DNA from: Heterobilharzia americana
Lineage: Eukaryota > Platyhelminthes > Trematoda > Strigeidida > Schistosomatidae
Direction: 5' to 3'
Length of the DNA: 64,000 bases
Assembly: GCA_944470555.2 (NCBI GenBank)
Contig: OX104127.1
Location: 26,427,661-26,491,660 of the forward strand
Below, one piece after another: positions 40,778 through 42,394 of the stretch. The first letter of the stretch is position 1; each line of letters starts with the position of its first letter. The position numbers were made by a program, and so were the translations under genes. Under the pieces are notes generated by a model that saw nothing but the letters and a program-made list of their open reading frames with translations, made no database searches and was not told where the DNA came from.

Positions 40778-41043
40778 CTGACCTTGTCCAGAAATCAGAC
40801 CACTTATTTATCAAAACAAACAACCAAACAAAATAAGCGTTTACGGTAAGGTTACAGACATTCTAGCAATGAAATTTCGTTAGAAAGTGAGTTAACAGTA
40901 ACTTCTATAAGATGGTAGACTGTGATATGATGAGTAAATTTTTCACATCTTACTCACCCTTCTTTTTTTTCTTCTTTTCTTCTTTCCCTGGTGGAGTTGG
41001 TAAAGGTTTTGATGGAGGCAAAACAGTTTTATCCTTTTTTCGT
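3080..41043 (-). CDS. PAK: p21-activated kinase (group I PAK-like), partial gene, eight exons
   Basis: A Cdc42/Rac-activated Ser/Thr kinase of the STE20 group. Exons in coding order: 41043-40958, 33263-33142, 16447-16291, 12063-11307, 10090-9469, 8728-8590, 7652-7292, 3479-3080. All have AG acceptors and GT donors, and the phases fit at every junction, giving about 881 residues. Domain order is proline-rich/poly-Lys, CRIB, autoinhibitory segment, long low-complexity and acidic linker, kinase N-lobe. Known PAKs act in the cytosol and cortex on actin and MAPK signalling; GTPase binding to CRIB releases autoinhibition. The 5' exon(s), start codon and kinase C-lobe are missing. The CRIB-to-kinase linker is about 650 residues, several times that of vertebrate PAK1. 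Introns reach about 16.7 kb and are full of retroelements. Group I is favoured over PAK4-like by the KNPE-type autoinhibitory segment. Confidence 0.93.
3670..3716. repeat. (CA)n microsatellite
   Basis: An uninterrupted CA dinucleotide run of about 23 units in the PAK intron between the two kinase exons. The rest of 3480-4170 shows nothing else. Confidence 0.98.
4170..5010 (+). mobile_element. RTE-A retrotransposon, 5'-truncated 3' fragment
   Basis: An open frame at 4187-4705 matches the C-terminal end of the RTE-A protein: [44 protein letters not shown] and [12 protein letters not shown]. All are shared with the large copy at 45.4-46.0 kb. The catalytic reverse transcriptase part is absent, as expected of 5' truncation during target-primed reverse transcription. 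The tail from 4790 (TCATCTTAACGATGC) to about 5010 is the family 3' UTR, ending near GGATGGATGG. Sits in a PAK intron. Confidence 0.85.
5100..6120 (-). mobile_element. RTE-B retrotransposon, 3' fragment
   Basis: Read on the minus strand, the frame 6091-5819 gives [34 protein letters not shown] and [13 protein letters not shown]. This is the region just after the YADD box of an RTE-like reverse transcriptase, followed by a decayed C-terminal part and a 3' UTR reaching about 5100. The 3' UTR (AACATAGAACCTCG region) is shared with 18890 and 30270 but not with RTE-A, so I treat it as a separate family. It is broken by many stops. Confidence 0.75.
6121..6929. other. PAK intron sequence, no recognisable feature
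   Basis: AT-rich intron DNA between an RTE-B fragment and a tRNA-like SINE. No frame or repeat stands out. Confidence 0.4.
6930..7210 (+). mobile_element. tRNA-related SINE (family T1)
   Basis: Matches, in opposite orientation, the 38.05-38.49 kb repeats. Shared parts are AAGTGATAATCAATATGATG, GTACGATCAAGCGATA, and the tRNA T-arm-like GGTTCGAATCCTGCCG (RNA polymerase III B box), followed by TTTCATTTCACCTTCAA. The A-box half is more decayed (GGCTCATTGCCAAAA). Ends about 80 bp before a PAK exon donor. Confidence 0.7.
7292..7652 (-). CDS. PAK: PAK exon: pre-kinase linker and start of kinase domain
   Basis: A 361-nt exon with acceptor TATATGAAG and donor GTGAGT. It holds a Pro-rich stretch ([13 protein letters not shown], in the place of the PAK PIX-binding region), a basic segment ([10 protein letters not shown]), then [19 protein letters not shown] and [13 protein letters not shown]1 has the like-placed MTDEEILEKLRSIVSVGDP and YTRFEKIGQG. 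The glycine loop GxGxxG is split by the next intron (GQG | ASG). Leaves with two bases. Confidence 0.92.
7945..8210 (-). mobile_element. hammerhead-type SINE, decayed copy
   Basis: On the minus strand, 8115-8050 reads ACATCCAGCTGACGGGTCCC, then AGGACGAAACACGCGTC, then a 3-base insertion and CTGGATTCC. This is the schistosome Sm-alpha hammerhead layout, but the conserved CUGANGA core is CTGACGG and the stem I 3' strand is displaced, so cleavage is unlikely. The pol III-like head lies at 8120-8205. Between this copy and the next (8210-8340) is a segment also found at 38.79 and 40.33 kb. Confidence 0.7.
8345..8515 (+). mobile_element. hammerhead-type SINE, stem I strand deleted
   Basis: The plus strand reads GGCTATCGTG, a GTGGATAACAC-like A-box region, GGAACAACATCAC, then GGGAGACGAGTCCC, GGAAACGCGCATCCTGGATT and CACTGCTA. 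Compared with the 15.9-kb copy, about 20 bases with the 5' strand of stem I and the CTG of the core are missing, so the ribozyme is dead. It lies head-to-head with the previous copy and ends about 75 bp before the 8590 exon end. Confidence 0.7.
8590..8728 (-). CDS. PAK: PAK exon: short Asn/Ser/Ala/Thr linker
   Basis: A 139-nt exon with acceptor AATTTGTAG and donor GTAAGT. It encodes [17 protein letters not shown], then a run of Ala and Thr codons (GCT/ACT triplet repeat), and ends [10 protein letters not shown]. It enters in phase 0 and leaves with one base, which the next exon completes. No domain recognised. The triplet repeat could vary in length between individuals. Confidence 0.7.
9040..9290 (-). 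mobile_element. tRNA-related SINE (family T3)
   Basis: The minus strand shows a B-box-like CGGGTTCAAATCTCAGACGG. The surroundings (AATCGGCTGAAAG; GAATTCTATCGATCATT) resemble parts of 12280-12420 and 34740-34985. Short, diverged; lies in the PAK intron after the acidic exon. Confidence 0.45.
9469..10090 (-). CDS. PAK: PAK exon: Pro-rich and acidic linker
   Basis: A 622-nt exon with acceptor TCTTTTGTAG and donor GTAAGA, leaving in phase 0. About 207 residues: a Ser/Gly/Cys-rich start, a polyproline patch ([10 protein letters not shown]), and then a long acidic run ([20 protein letters not shown] and onwards). Vertebrate PAKs have a shorter acidic stretch between the autoinhibitory segment and the PIX-binding site, so position and charge fit, but this one is much longer. 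The polyproline patch could bind SH3 domains. Confidence 0.8.
10150..11300. other. PAK intron, no clear element
   Basis: AT-rich intron between the two large linker exons. At 11088-11180 a CTGGATGGCGTGG / CACCATCCAGCTCAG inverted pair suggests a remnant of a tRNA-like repeat, but it is too diverged to assign. Confidence 0.35.
11307..12063 (-). CDS. PAK: PAK exon: Ser/Gly/Thr-rich linker
   Basis: A 757-nt exon with acceptor TCAATATTTAG and donor GTAAGC. It enters taking two bases and leaves with two. About 250 residues dominated by Ser, Gly, Thr, Asn and His, with runs such as [13 protein letters not shown] and [14 protein letters not shown]; no folded domain is evident. It is probably intrinsically disordered, with many possible phosphosites. 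Its place in PAK is inferred from phase agreement with the CRIB-side and kinase-side exons and from the open frame across its whole length. Another possibility is alternative splicing that skips it. Confidence 0.75.
12280..12441. mobile_element. tRNA-related SINE remnant (family T3-like)
   Basis: Contains GTTGGCTGAAAGCGATCGGCTGGAAG and CGATCGACAGAATTCGGTCAGCACTCAGGA in pieces that recur near 9050-9290 and 34740-34860. It abuts the foldback repeat that starts at 12442. Confidence 0.4.
12442..12720. repeat. foldback (inverted) repeat element
   Basis: Two arms of about 116 bases (12442-12557 and 12605-12720) are imperfect reverse complements. Shared are TTGGTATTgATCATGG (one change), CAGTTGGAG, GGAAACCTG, CTGGATAGCT, TCCAACTAGTAT and GCGCACCCTTGAC. 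The 47-base centre contains CTGGGTACGATCCCTAGC, a B-box-like sequence, so the unit may be two tRNA-derived SINE copies fused head to head. A single diverged arm recurs at 36890-37080. It lies in the PAK intron upstream of exon 12063. Confidence 0.8.
13655..13725 (-). mobile_element. tRNA-like SINE head (family T2)
   Basis: The minus strand reads GGAGCTGTAGCTCAGTGATT (A-box region) and then GAGTTCGAGCGCTGCTC (B box), followed by ACCTACCGAGATTTGGGCAG. The same head and tail recur at 21.2, 34.3, 52.2 and 52.6 kb. The repetition and the tail after the T-arm mean SINE rather than a working tRNA gene. Confidence 0.65.
13726..14635. other. PAK intron sequence, no recognisable feature
   Basis: AT-rich intron DNA without a readable frame or a repeat found elsewhere in the window. 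Confidence 0.4.
14640..15300 (+). mobile_element. possible LTR-retrotransposon integrase C-terminal remnant
   Basis: On the plus strand around 14900-15060, a frame interrupted by one stop reads ERNNRTLRE, then [20 protein letters not shown] and [14 protein letters not shown]. This looks like the integrase end of Ty3/BEL-type elements (N-R-T-L-(K/R), then LLxYRNTxHxxTGxxPxxLM(F/Y)GR). Frames break further on, and a poly-G run lies at about 15201. No LTR or protease was recognised, so this is a tentative call. Confidence 0.35.
15301..15889. other. PAK intron; weak RTE-like patch only
   Basis: Around 15490-15590 the words GACGCTACTG, CACCACAACGTACAGTCTATGCTACGAAGG and TGGTTGAACACTTGGAACC (in parts) resemble an RTE-A 3' fragment on the minus strand. 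It is too short and diverged to annotate separately. A (CAT)n-like patch is at about 15726. Confidence 0.3.
15890..16133 (-). mobile_element. Sm-alpha-like SINE with hammerhead ribozyme, best copy
   Basis: On the minus strand the element starts GGTCCAATCAACGACGGTGT, has a tRNA-like head (GGCTCGGTGGTGTAGTGGAT, then GTTTGAAGCGATCGC) and a B-box-like GAGTCCAAGTCC. It then has GGAACAACATCACTCACTGG and the ribozyme, ending CCACTGCTAGCCACTGCCC. Sm-alpha SINEs with such ribozymes are known in schistosomes. The whole copy is in the PAK intron just downstream of the autoinhibitory exon, in the same orientation as PAK, so it would be transcribed in the pre-mRNA. Its 5' end is the centre of a perfect palindrome. 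Confidence 0.85.
15908..15970 (-). ncRNA. type I hammerhead ribozyme, core intact
   Basis: Minus strand order: stem I 5' strand ATCCAG, core CTGACGA, stem II GTCC-CAAGCA-GGAC, core GAA, a very short stem III ATGC/GCAT with no real loop, cleavage triplet ATC, and stem I 3' strand CTGGAT. All conserved core positions are present. The triplet is AUC instead of the usual GUC, which obeys the NUH rule but is often slower. Opening at stem I makes it type I, as in known schistosome ribozymes. Confidence 0.8.
16095..16172. repeat. perfect 78-bp palindrome at a SINE 5' end
   Basis: The 39 bases 16095-16133 are an exact reverse complement of 16134-16172, centred on GGACC|GGTCC with no spacer. The left arm is the 5' end of the minus-strand hammerhead SINE; the right arm is a second, inverted copy of those 39 bases with no SINE body behind it. 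It lies 119 bp from the donor of the PAK autoinhibitory exon. Confidence 0.95.
16291..16447 (-). CDS. PAK: PAK exon: end of CRIB and autoinhibitory segment
   Basis: A 157-nt exon with acceptor TTTGTATAG and donor GTATGT. It starts [20 protein letters not shown] and continues with [19 protein letters not shown]1 has the parallel GMPEQWARLLQTSNI and KNPQAVLDVLEFYNS. This is the inhibitory switch that packs on the kinase domain until Cdc42/Rac binds. Leaves in phase 1. A 78-bp perfect palindrome and a hammerhead SINE start 119 bp past the donor in the next intron. Confidence 0.92.
16730..17010 (+). repeat. short interspersed repeat (family S), insert in an RTE fragment
   Basis: Starts TGTAGTGGATGTTGCAG and holds AGTTACCAGCAATG, AGAGAAACGC, GAAGAGCGAATCAAGA and ATGAAGCACATTTTGCAAATGAC in pieces. 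22400-22765 carries the same series on the other strand. It splits the minus RTE fragment, whose 3' tail (ACATTTGAGCCACTGA) is at about 16700 and whose body resumes at 17011. A weak frame (16782-17024) shares PLRETQNT- and [11 protein letters not shown] words with the other copy. No known family. Confidence 0.6.
17011..17990 (-). mobile_element. RTE-like 3' fragment, near-identical to 49902-50880
   Basis: The minus frames read [20 protein letters not shown], a degenerate form of the family block around the YADD box ([19 protein letters not shown]), with YADD changed to WNPDD. Then follow a C-terminal remnant and a 3' UTR. The copy at 49.9 kb shares the same disablements. Its 3' tail is cut off by the family S insert at 16730. 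Plus-strand frames in this stretch are shadows. Confidence 0.75.
18299..18357. repeat. (TA)n microsatellite
   Basis: An uninterrupted TA run of about 59 bases in a PAK intron. Confidence 0.98.
18890..19870 (-). mobile_element. RTE-B 3' fragment, second copy
   Basis: Same layout as 5100-6120: 3' UTR with AACAGGTGGATAGAAAATGA, a decayed C-terminal region, then the minus frame 19850-19587 with [16 protein letters not shown] and [19 protein letters not shown]. The stretch 19530-19860 is almost identical to 5750-6085, while the part nearer the 3' end is clearly more diverged. Confidence 0.75.
19871..20404. other. PAK intron; RTE-like edge and tRNA-like trace
   Basis: About 19860-19960 still follows RTE coding sequence (ATCGTCTACATACTCCAAGT is the reverse complement of a YADD-type box). 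At 20085-20160 words such as GTGTGGCTCATCGGTTTGAG and ATGGGTCTCAGGTTAAATAC look like a worn tRNA-derived repeat. Confidence 0.35.
20405..20439. repeat. (TA)n microsatellite
   Basis: TA run of about 35 bases. Confidence 0.97.
20440..21190. other. PAK intron sequence, no recognisable feature
   Basis: AT-rich intron DNA; nothing assignable. Confidence 0.4.
21195..21420 (+). mobile_element. tRNA-like SINE (family T2), fullest copy
   Basis: Plus strand: AGCCGTAGCTCAGTGGTTTA (A box), GTGTTCGAGCCCCGCTTCAC (B box), then ACCTACCGAGATTTGAGCAG, ACAAAAGGTGTGGCTCATTG and a tail with CATAGATGTGCACAAGGTGG. The same tail follows the T2 copy at 34.3 kb. The head mimics a tRNA, but the attached tail shared between copies shows it is a SINE. 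Confidence 0.7.
21790..22110 (-). mobile_element. RTE-A 3' end fragment
   Basis: Matches the 3' UTR and last codons of the large RTE-A copy (45.2-45.5 kb) in the same orientation: (CAT)n at the end, CATAGGACCAGGCATTACTG, GTAACGGTCCGAGTTGC, and GTACATCTGCGTCACTGACA leading into CAACCACTGGTTCCTCTTGT. Only about 320 bases were retained. The (CAT)n end is typical of RTE elements, which end in short tandem repeats. Confidence 0.85.
22400..22765 (-). repeat. short interspersed repeat (family S), second copy
   Basis: On the minus strand it starts TGTAGTGGATACTACTGTTA and continues AATTACCAGCGATGGG, AGAGAAACGCGAAAG and ATGAAGCACATTGTACAAAT. It parallels 16730-17010 and runs longer at its 3' side (to about 22400). 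It contains a 96-residue frame (22699-22409) of unknown meaning. Confidence 0.6.
22870..22920. repeat. (TAA)n microsatellite
   Basis: About 17 TAA/ATA triplets in a row. Confidence 0.98.
22921..23445. other. PAK intron sequence, no recognisable feature
   Basis: AT-rich intron DNA; nothing assignable. Confidence 0.4.
23450..26575 (+). mobile_element. RTE-A retrotransposon, long but decayed copy
   Basis: Runs in family order on the plus strand. An upstream segment (TCTGCGGTCACGC; CGGCAACCAGGAAGTGTCAA) equals that of the 48.6-kb copy. Then come endonuclease pieces ([16 protein letters not shown] at about 23945), the reverse transcriptase start (at about 25085), and [16 protein letters not shown] and [19 protein letters not shown] (frame 25610-25876), then the C-terminal end to about 26540. 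Every module is broken by stops and indels. The YADD box survives. It fills about 3 kb of the large PAK intron in antisense to PAK. Confidence 0.85.
26580..27495. other. PAK intron sequence, no recognisable feature
   Basis: AT-rich intron DNA. The first about 180 bases may be RTE-A 3' UTR (AGGTGTTACGCAGTAATG is shared with 44940-44975). The rest shows nothing. Confidence 0.4.
27500..28400 (-). mobile_element. RTE-like 3' fragment split by a nested repeat
   Basis: 27500-27930 reads on the minus strand as the C-terminal end of an RTE-like ORF (frame 27718-27515: [20 protein letters not shown], then KSLTVGLS). The same element resumes at about 28280 (AGCCGTATAACATGGCAGAA region; reverse complement encodes the YGCET area). 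The 345 bases between are repeat Y, also found at 35.3 kb. Confidence 0.7.
27940..28275. repeat. repeat Y, about 340 bp, nested in an RTE fragment
   Basis: Begins near GGATGCCAATATCCCTCATA, contains ATTCCATACTTACAGTTTGC, the palindromic GGTTATATGAAATATAAC, CGCTAGCGTTCTAATTGGC, TACTTGCCTTTCAAGGTTAC and GTTGATTACTAGTCTTTTGA, and ends near CTCCGCATTGTAAC. A second copy at 35320-36195 has the same order. No protein; it could be a small non-autonomous element. No terminal inverted repeat was recognised with confidence. Confidence 0.65.
28745..29235 (-). mobile_element. RTE-C 3' fragment
   Basis: Minus strand: C-terminal region of the RTE-C ORF ([20 protein letters not shown] and [20 protein letters not shown] in frame 28997-28776), ending with a TAA-rich tail at 28763. 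Matches 35.47-35.97, 37.4-37.7 and 32.1-32.5 kb. The plus frame at 28821-29129 is its shadow. Confidence 0.8.
29240..30265. other. PAK intron sequence, no recognisable feature
   Basis: AT-rich intron DNA; no frame or shared repeat noticed. Confidence 0.4.
30270..30830 (-). mobile_element. RTE-B 3' fragment, third copy
   Basis: Starts with the RTE-B 3' UTR (AATCAACATAGAACATCGCA; AACAGGTGGATAGAAAATAA) and then the C-terminal end (CAACTACTCATTGATTCCTA; GGGACCCCAACTAGGAAGTC). It is cut before the reverse transcriptase and has no intact frame. Confidence 0.75.
31242..31302. repeat. (TTA)n microsatellite
   Basis: About 20 TTA triplets in a row. Confidence 0.98.
31598..32583 (+). mobile_element. 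internally deleted RTE-C element with 13-bp target-site duplications
   Basis: The perfect direct repeat AATTCTGTAACTA (31598-31610 and 32571-32583) flanks a 960-bp body. The body begins with a GC-richer 5' region holding GGTTGGGCATAGGGCTAGCG, then the first residues of an RTE-type ORF (VNMGTWN, then a damaged patch, [16 protein letters not shown], as in an endonuclease N terminus). It jumps directly to [13 protein letters not shown], normally downstream of the reverse transcriptase active site, then to [16 protein letters not shown] and a (TAA)n tail. Most of the endonuclease and the whole reverse transcriptase are missing, yet both ends and both duplications are present. Confidence 0.88.
32590..33070 (-). 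mobile_element. RTE-A 3' end fragment
   Basis: Carries the RTE-A 3' end (CATCATCGTCAAAATCGACA; ACATAGAACCAGACATTATT), then ACATCTGTGTTAGCGATATC and the start of the C-terminal coding part (ACCACTAGTTTCTCTTGTCC). It lies directly before the PAK CRIB exon donor region, starting 20 bases after the internally deleted RTE-C. Confidence 0.75.
33142..33263 (-). CDS. PAK: PAK exon: CRIB (Cdc42/Rac-interactive binding) motif
   Basis: A 122-nt exon with acceptor TGTTTTTAG and donor GTTAGT, leaving in phase 0. It encodes a basic segment ([13 protein letters not shown]) and then [16 protein letters not shown], which fits the CRIB consensus I-S-x-P-x(2-4)-H-x-x-H-V with the following F/Y-D. The basic residues just before the CRIB are a known PAK feature aiding GTPase and phosphoinositide contact. 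The exon sits between a 7.7-kb intron and a 16.7-kb intron; an RTE-A 3' fragment ends about 70 bp beyond its donor. Confidence 0.92.
33329..33381. repeat. (TA)n microsatellite
   Basis: TA run of about 52 bases, 65 bp upstream (in gene direction) of the CRIB exon acceptor. Confidence 0.98.
33820..33970 (+). mobile_element. hammerhead-type SINE, decayed
   Basis: Plus strand: pol III-like head (GTGCTCCAATGGTCTAGGAG; GTTAGAGTCTTATTGG), then ACATATCCAG, a destroyed core (TGGATTAATCCC in place of CTGACGAGTCCC), AACAGGACGAAACGCACGAC, CTGAATTTCACTACC and the tail AGCCACC. The 3' half of the ribozyme is well kept, but the CUGANGA box is gone. Confidence 0.65.
34305..34445 (+). mobile_element. tRNA-like SINE (family T2)
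   Basis: Plus strand: ACTATGGCTCAGTAGTTAGT (A box), GATGGGTTTGAACCCCGCTT (B box), then GTATCACTAGCCTTCATACA and GTGTACAAGGTGACTGAGTG, parallel to the tail at 21.3 kb. Confidence 0.6.
34740..34985 (-). mobile_element. tRNA-related SINE (family T3)
   Basis: Contains TGACTGAATTCGATCGATCG and, at 34940-34965, GTGAGATTTGAACTCATGTC, whose reverse complement is B-box-like, plus AGTCCGAGATGTTAGAA. The order resembles 9040-9290. No known function; the short frames inside are chance. Confidence 0.45.
35320..36195. repeat. repeat Y, second copy, split by an RTE-C insertion
   Basis: The left part 35320-35458 and right part 35999-36195 together follow repeat Y at 27.94-28.27 kb in order (GCCTATATCCCTTATATTCC; GGTTATATTTCATATAACC; then TACTTGCCTTTCAAGGTTAC; GTTGATTACTAGTCTTTTGA). 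The insert between them is an RTE-C fragment. Confidence 0.75.
35446..35998 (-). mobile_element. RTE-C 3' fragment inserted in repeat Y, with 13-bp duplication
   Basis: CCTGTCTTTTTAA occurs at 35446-35458 and 35986-35998, flanking the insert. The insert has a TAA-rich 3' tail (35459-35474) and one open frame (35965-35474) for the C-terminal region: [68 protein letters not shown] and [10 protein letters not shown]. Its 5' truncation point shares AAGACAGG with the target, consistent with microhomology-assisted end joining. Confidence 0.88.
36200..36885. other. PAK intron sequence, no recognisable feature
   Basis: AT-rich intron DNA; nothing assignable. Confidence 0.4.
36890..37080 (+). repeat. 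single arm of the 12.4-kb foldback family
   Basis: GTATTCACCATGGACCGTCA, CATCAGTTGAAGAA, GGATTGGATAGCTGTTTCGT and CTAGTATAAAGAC follow the left arm of 12442-12720. The centre here (ACCCCACCTCACCATGGATT; AACTCAGAACCTTCAAGTTT) keeps a tRNA-like look. No inverted second arm is present. Confidence 0.6.
37370..37745 (-). mobile_element. RTE-C 3' fragment with 10-bp target-site duplication
   Basis: TAGTCAGCTA at 37370-37379 recurs at 37736-37745. Between them is the last about 350 bp of RTE-C on the minus strand (TTGTCCCTTGGGTTCCTAAT; CCAACTCGTTGCTTCCCATC), with a TAA-type tail at the left. It is severely 5'-truncated. Confidence 0.88.
38050..38490 (-). mobile_element. tRNA-related SINE (family T1), full unit plus partial tandem unit
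   Basis: Minus strand of 38165-38085: ACCTTGTAGCTCAGTTGGTA (A box), then GGTCGCTGGTACGAATCCTG (B box) and CCGCGGTCC, close to a tRNA with acceptor ends GGACC/GGTCC. About 331 bp further, at 38391-38490, the same tRNA-like part repeats (GGGTGATGATTAAAGGTGAG ... ACTGAGC). The D-stem and acceptor have mismatches and the unit continues past the tRNA part, so it is a SINE or tandem repeat, not a tRNA gene. Confidence 0.75.
38790..39045. repeat. inverted pair of hammerhead SINE ends
   Basis: 38885-38939 and 38987-39041 are 55-base reverse complements with about two mismatches. Each arm has stem II and the GAAA box of the hammerhead plus GCTAGCCACAACCAACC. The left arm is in minus orientation and the right in plus. 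Neither keeps CTGACGAG: left has GGTAACGAG, right has GAGACGAG. Upstream, 38790-38884 (GTTCGACCTTTATTGGTATA; TCGATATTGCCTGAATGC) also recurs at 40.33 and 8.25 kb. Confidence 0.8.
39046..40325. other. PAK intron; no clear element
   Basis: At 39440-39510 GCTGTGGTTCATGATTCC and AAGGTTCGAACCCCATTGC suggest a worn tRNA-like SINE on the plus strand. The short frame 39183-39389 has no recognisable domain. The rest is AT-rich. Confidence 0.35.
40330..40565 (+). mobile_element. hammerhead-type SINE, ribozyme mostly deleted
   Basis: A left segment (GTTCAACCTCTATTGGCCTA; TTGATATTGCTTGAATC) equals the one at 38.8 kb. It is followed by GTTTGAAGCGATGGGTACTA, the clear B box AGTTCGAGTCTCAGTG, AACAACATCACTCACTG, and then a collapsed ribozyme (GTGCAGGAAAATCGAGCATC) and CCACAACCAACC. 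It lies about 390 bp from the first PAK exon seen. Confidence 0.65.
40730..40773. repeat. (TA)n microsatellite
   Basis: TA run of about 44 bases downstream of the N-terminal PAK exon. Confidence 0.98.
40958..41043 (-). CDS. PAK: PAK exon: proline-rich and poly-lysine N-terminal segment
   Basis: An 86-nt exon with acceptor ...CTCTCTTTAG and donor GTGAGT. It enters with one base finishing a codon and leaves with one base of the next. It encodes [16 protein letters not shown] followed by more lysines. PAK1 has the comparable KPLPPNPEEKKKK just before its CRIB region; in PAKs this part contributes to SH3-adaptor and membrane/GTPase contacts. An upstream exon ending in phase 2 must exist but was not found between here and the right edge. 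A (TA)n tract lies about 190 bp downstream in the following intron. Confidence 0.8.
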
Positions 41044-41429
41044 CTAAAGAGAGTTAGAATAACCATTTATTATTAATATATACAACCTGAAAATTGATAA
41101 TTGTTCTGAATTAATTTATACTTTAACAGATAATAATAGCAGTCGTTATAACTTCCTAATTCCAATTTATGACACACATTTGTAATAAGTACAGTAGGCA
41201 TGCTGTTTAACTATTCAAAGTATGTGTTTATTAATTGAATGAATACAACTTGATGCTGACTAATACATAACAATTACAGCTTGGAATAACCTTCGAAAAA
41301 AATAAGAAGACTGATGAGGACATATTCTTTTGTTATTGGTGTACTTTTGTCCTGTTATTTGTCCATTTTGTCTGGTAATACGGCTGTCAGGCATGATTGT
41401 TAAAAATAGGAGACATGAAGTGACTATAC

Positions 41430-41880
41430 GGGTTTGGTCACAGATGTCTTCATAACATTGTTCGGGCTTAGTAGAATCATCAAATGAGCAATGTTGAGGT
41501 CAGGTAAAGCGTAATAGGCAAGTTAGGCAAGTCAACTGATGAGGTTAAACTTCATCTGCTGAGATAGCCTGGATATATGTTGCGTATGTCGATCCATCGC
41601 CTACTTTGACGTGCCACGTCAGGGGAAGTTGCATTATTTCGGAAGAGGGTTCAGGGTGACCAGGCCTAGGCCAAAGCGTGGAACCGGTAGATGAAGTTAC
41701 TGATTATTGACCTGAGTCGTGGAAGGAGACGCAGACTCCTTGGTTGGGGTCCCTGAGACGAAAGGAATCGGTGGTTGAAGACTGTTGGTGACATAACTGA
41801 AAGTCGGTTGCAGTAGCACAGATGTATTCACTCCCTGGCATCTAAAGCTTGAATATTCGCACTAACTGTTTTCTTCAAAC
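41430..41880 (+). mobile_element. RTE-B-like 3' fragment
   Basis: Plus-strand decayed C-terminal coding region (GATGAGGTTAAACTTCATCT; GACGTGCCACGTCAGGGGAA; GGGTCCCTGAGACGAAAGGA) followed by the RTE-B 3' UTR (ATCTAAAGCTTGAATATTCG). It lies outside the PAK coding exons seen, to the right of the N-terminal exon. Confidence 0.7.
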
Positions 41881-41884
41881 TGTT

Positions 41885-42394
41885 TATCCCCCCCCCCCGC
41901 ACCTTTTCGTTCACTTTGATATTACTCTTATTTTATCCACCTGTTCTTTGTGTACTGGATAAGCTGATGCACCTGCGTGCGGGGTTCTACGTTGATTTTG
42001 TGTCACTCTATCAAGTACTTCTTTTAAAAGAGGATAGTGCAACTGTGTTTTACGACGTTACGTGCCTTCACAGCATGAATCTTATGGAGAGACATCTGAT
42101 CAAAACGCTGCTAATTCGAAGTTTGGAACGCCTAACAACCAAGTGTTTCTTAAACTGGTCTTTCGTCAAAATGCCTTAAGTGTATTAGTTTGTTTCAGTT
42201 TTATCATGAGACAAGCAGAAACTTTTAGGAACAGCGATTTACCAATTGTAAAGTAGAGTATTTGCCAAAAAAGTGTCGCCCTGAGGAAAATAAAATACGT
42301 GGCTGCTACAGAACACATTAGCAAAAGGTGACAAAACCAAAACATGACTGTGGATTTTAAAAAGGTAGCAAAATTTAGCAATACAATATTCTGT
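41885..42394. other. no recognisable feature
   Basis: Begins with a poly-C run. The plus frame 41916-42179 has no domain I recognise. It could hold a 5' PAK exon, but none was found. Confidence 0.35.
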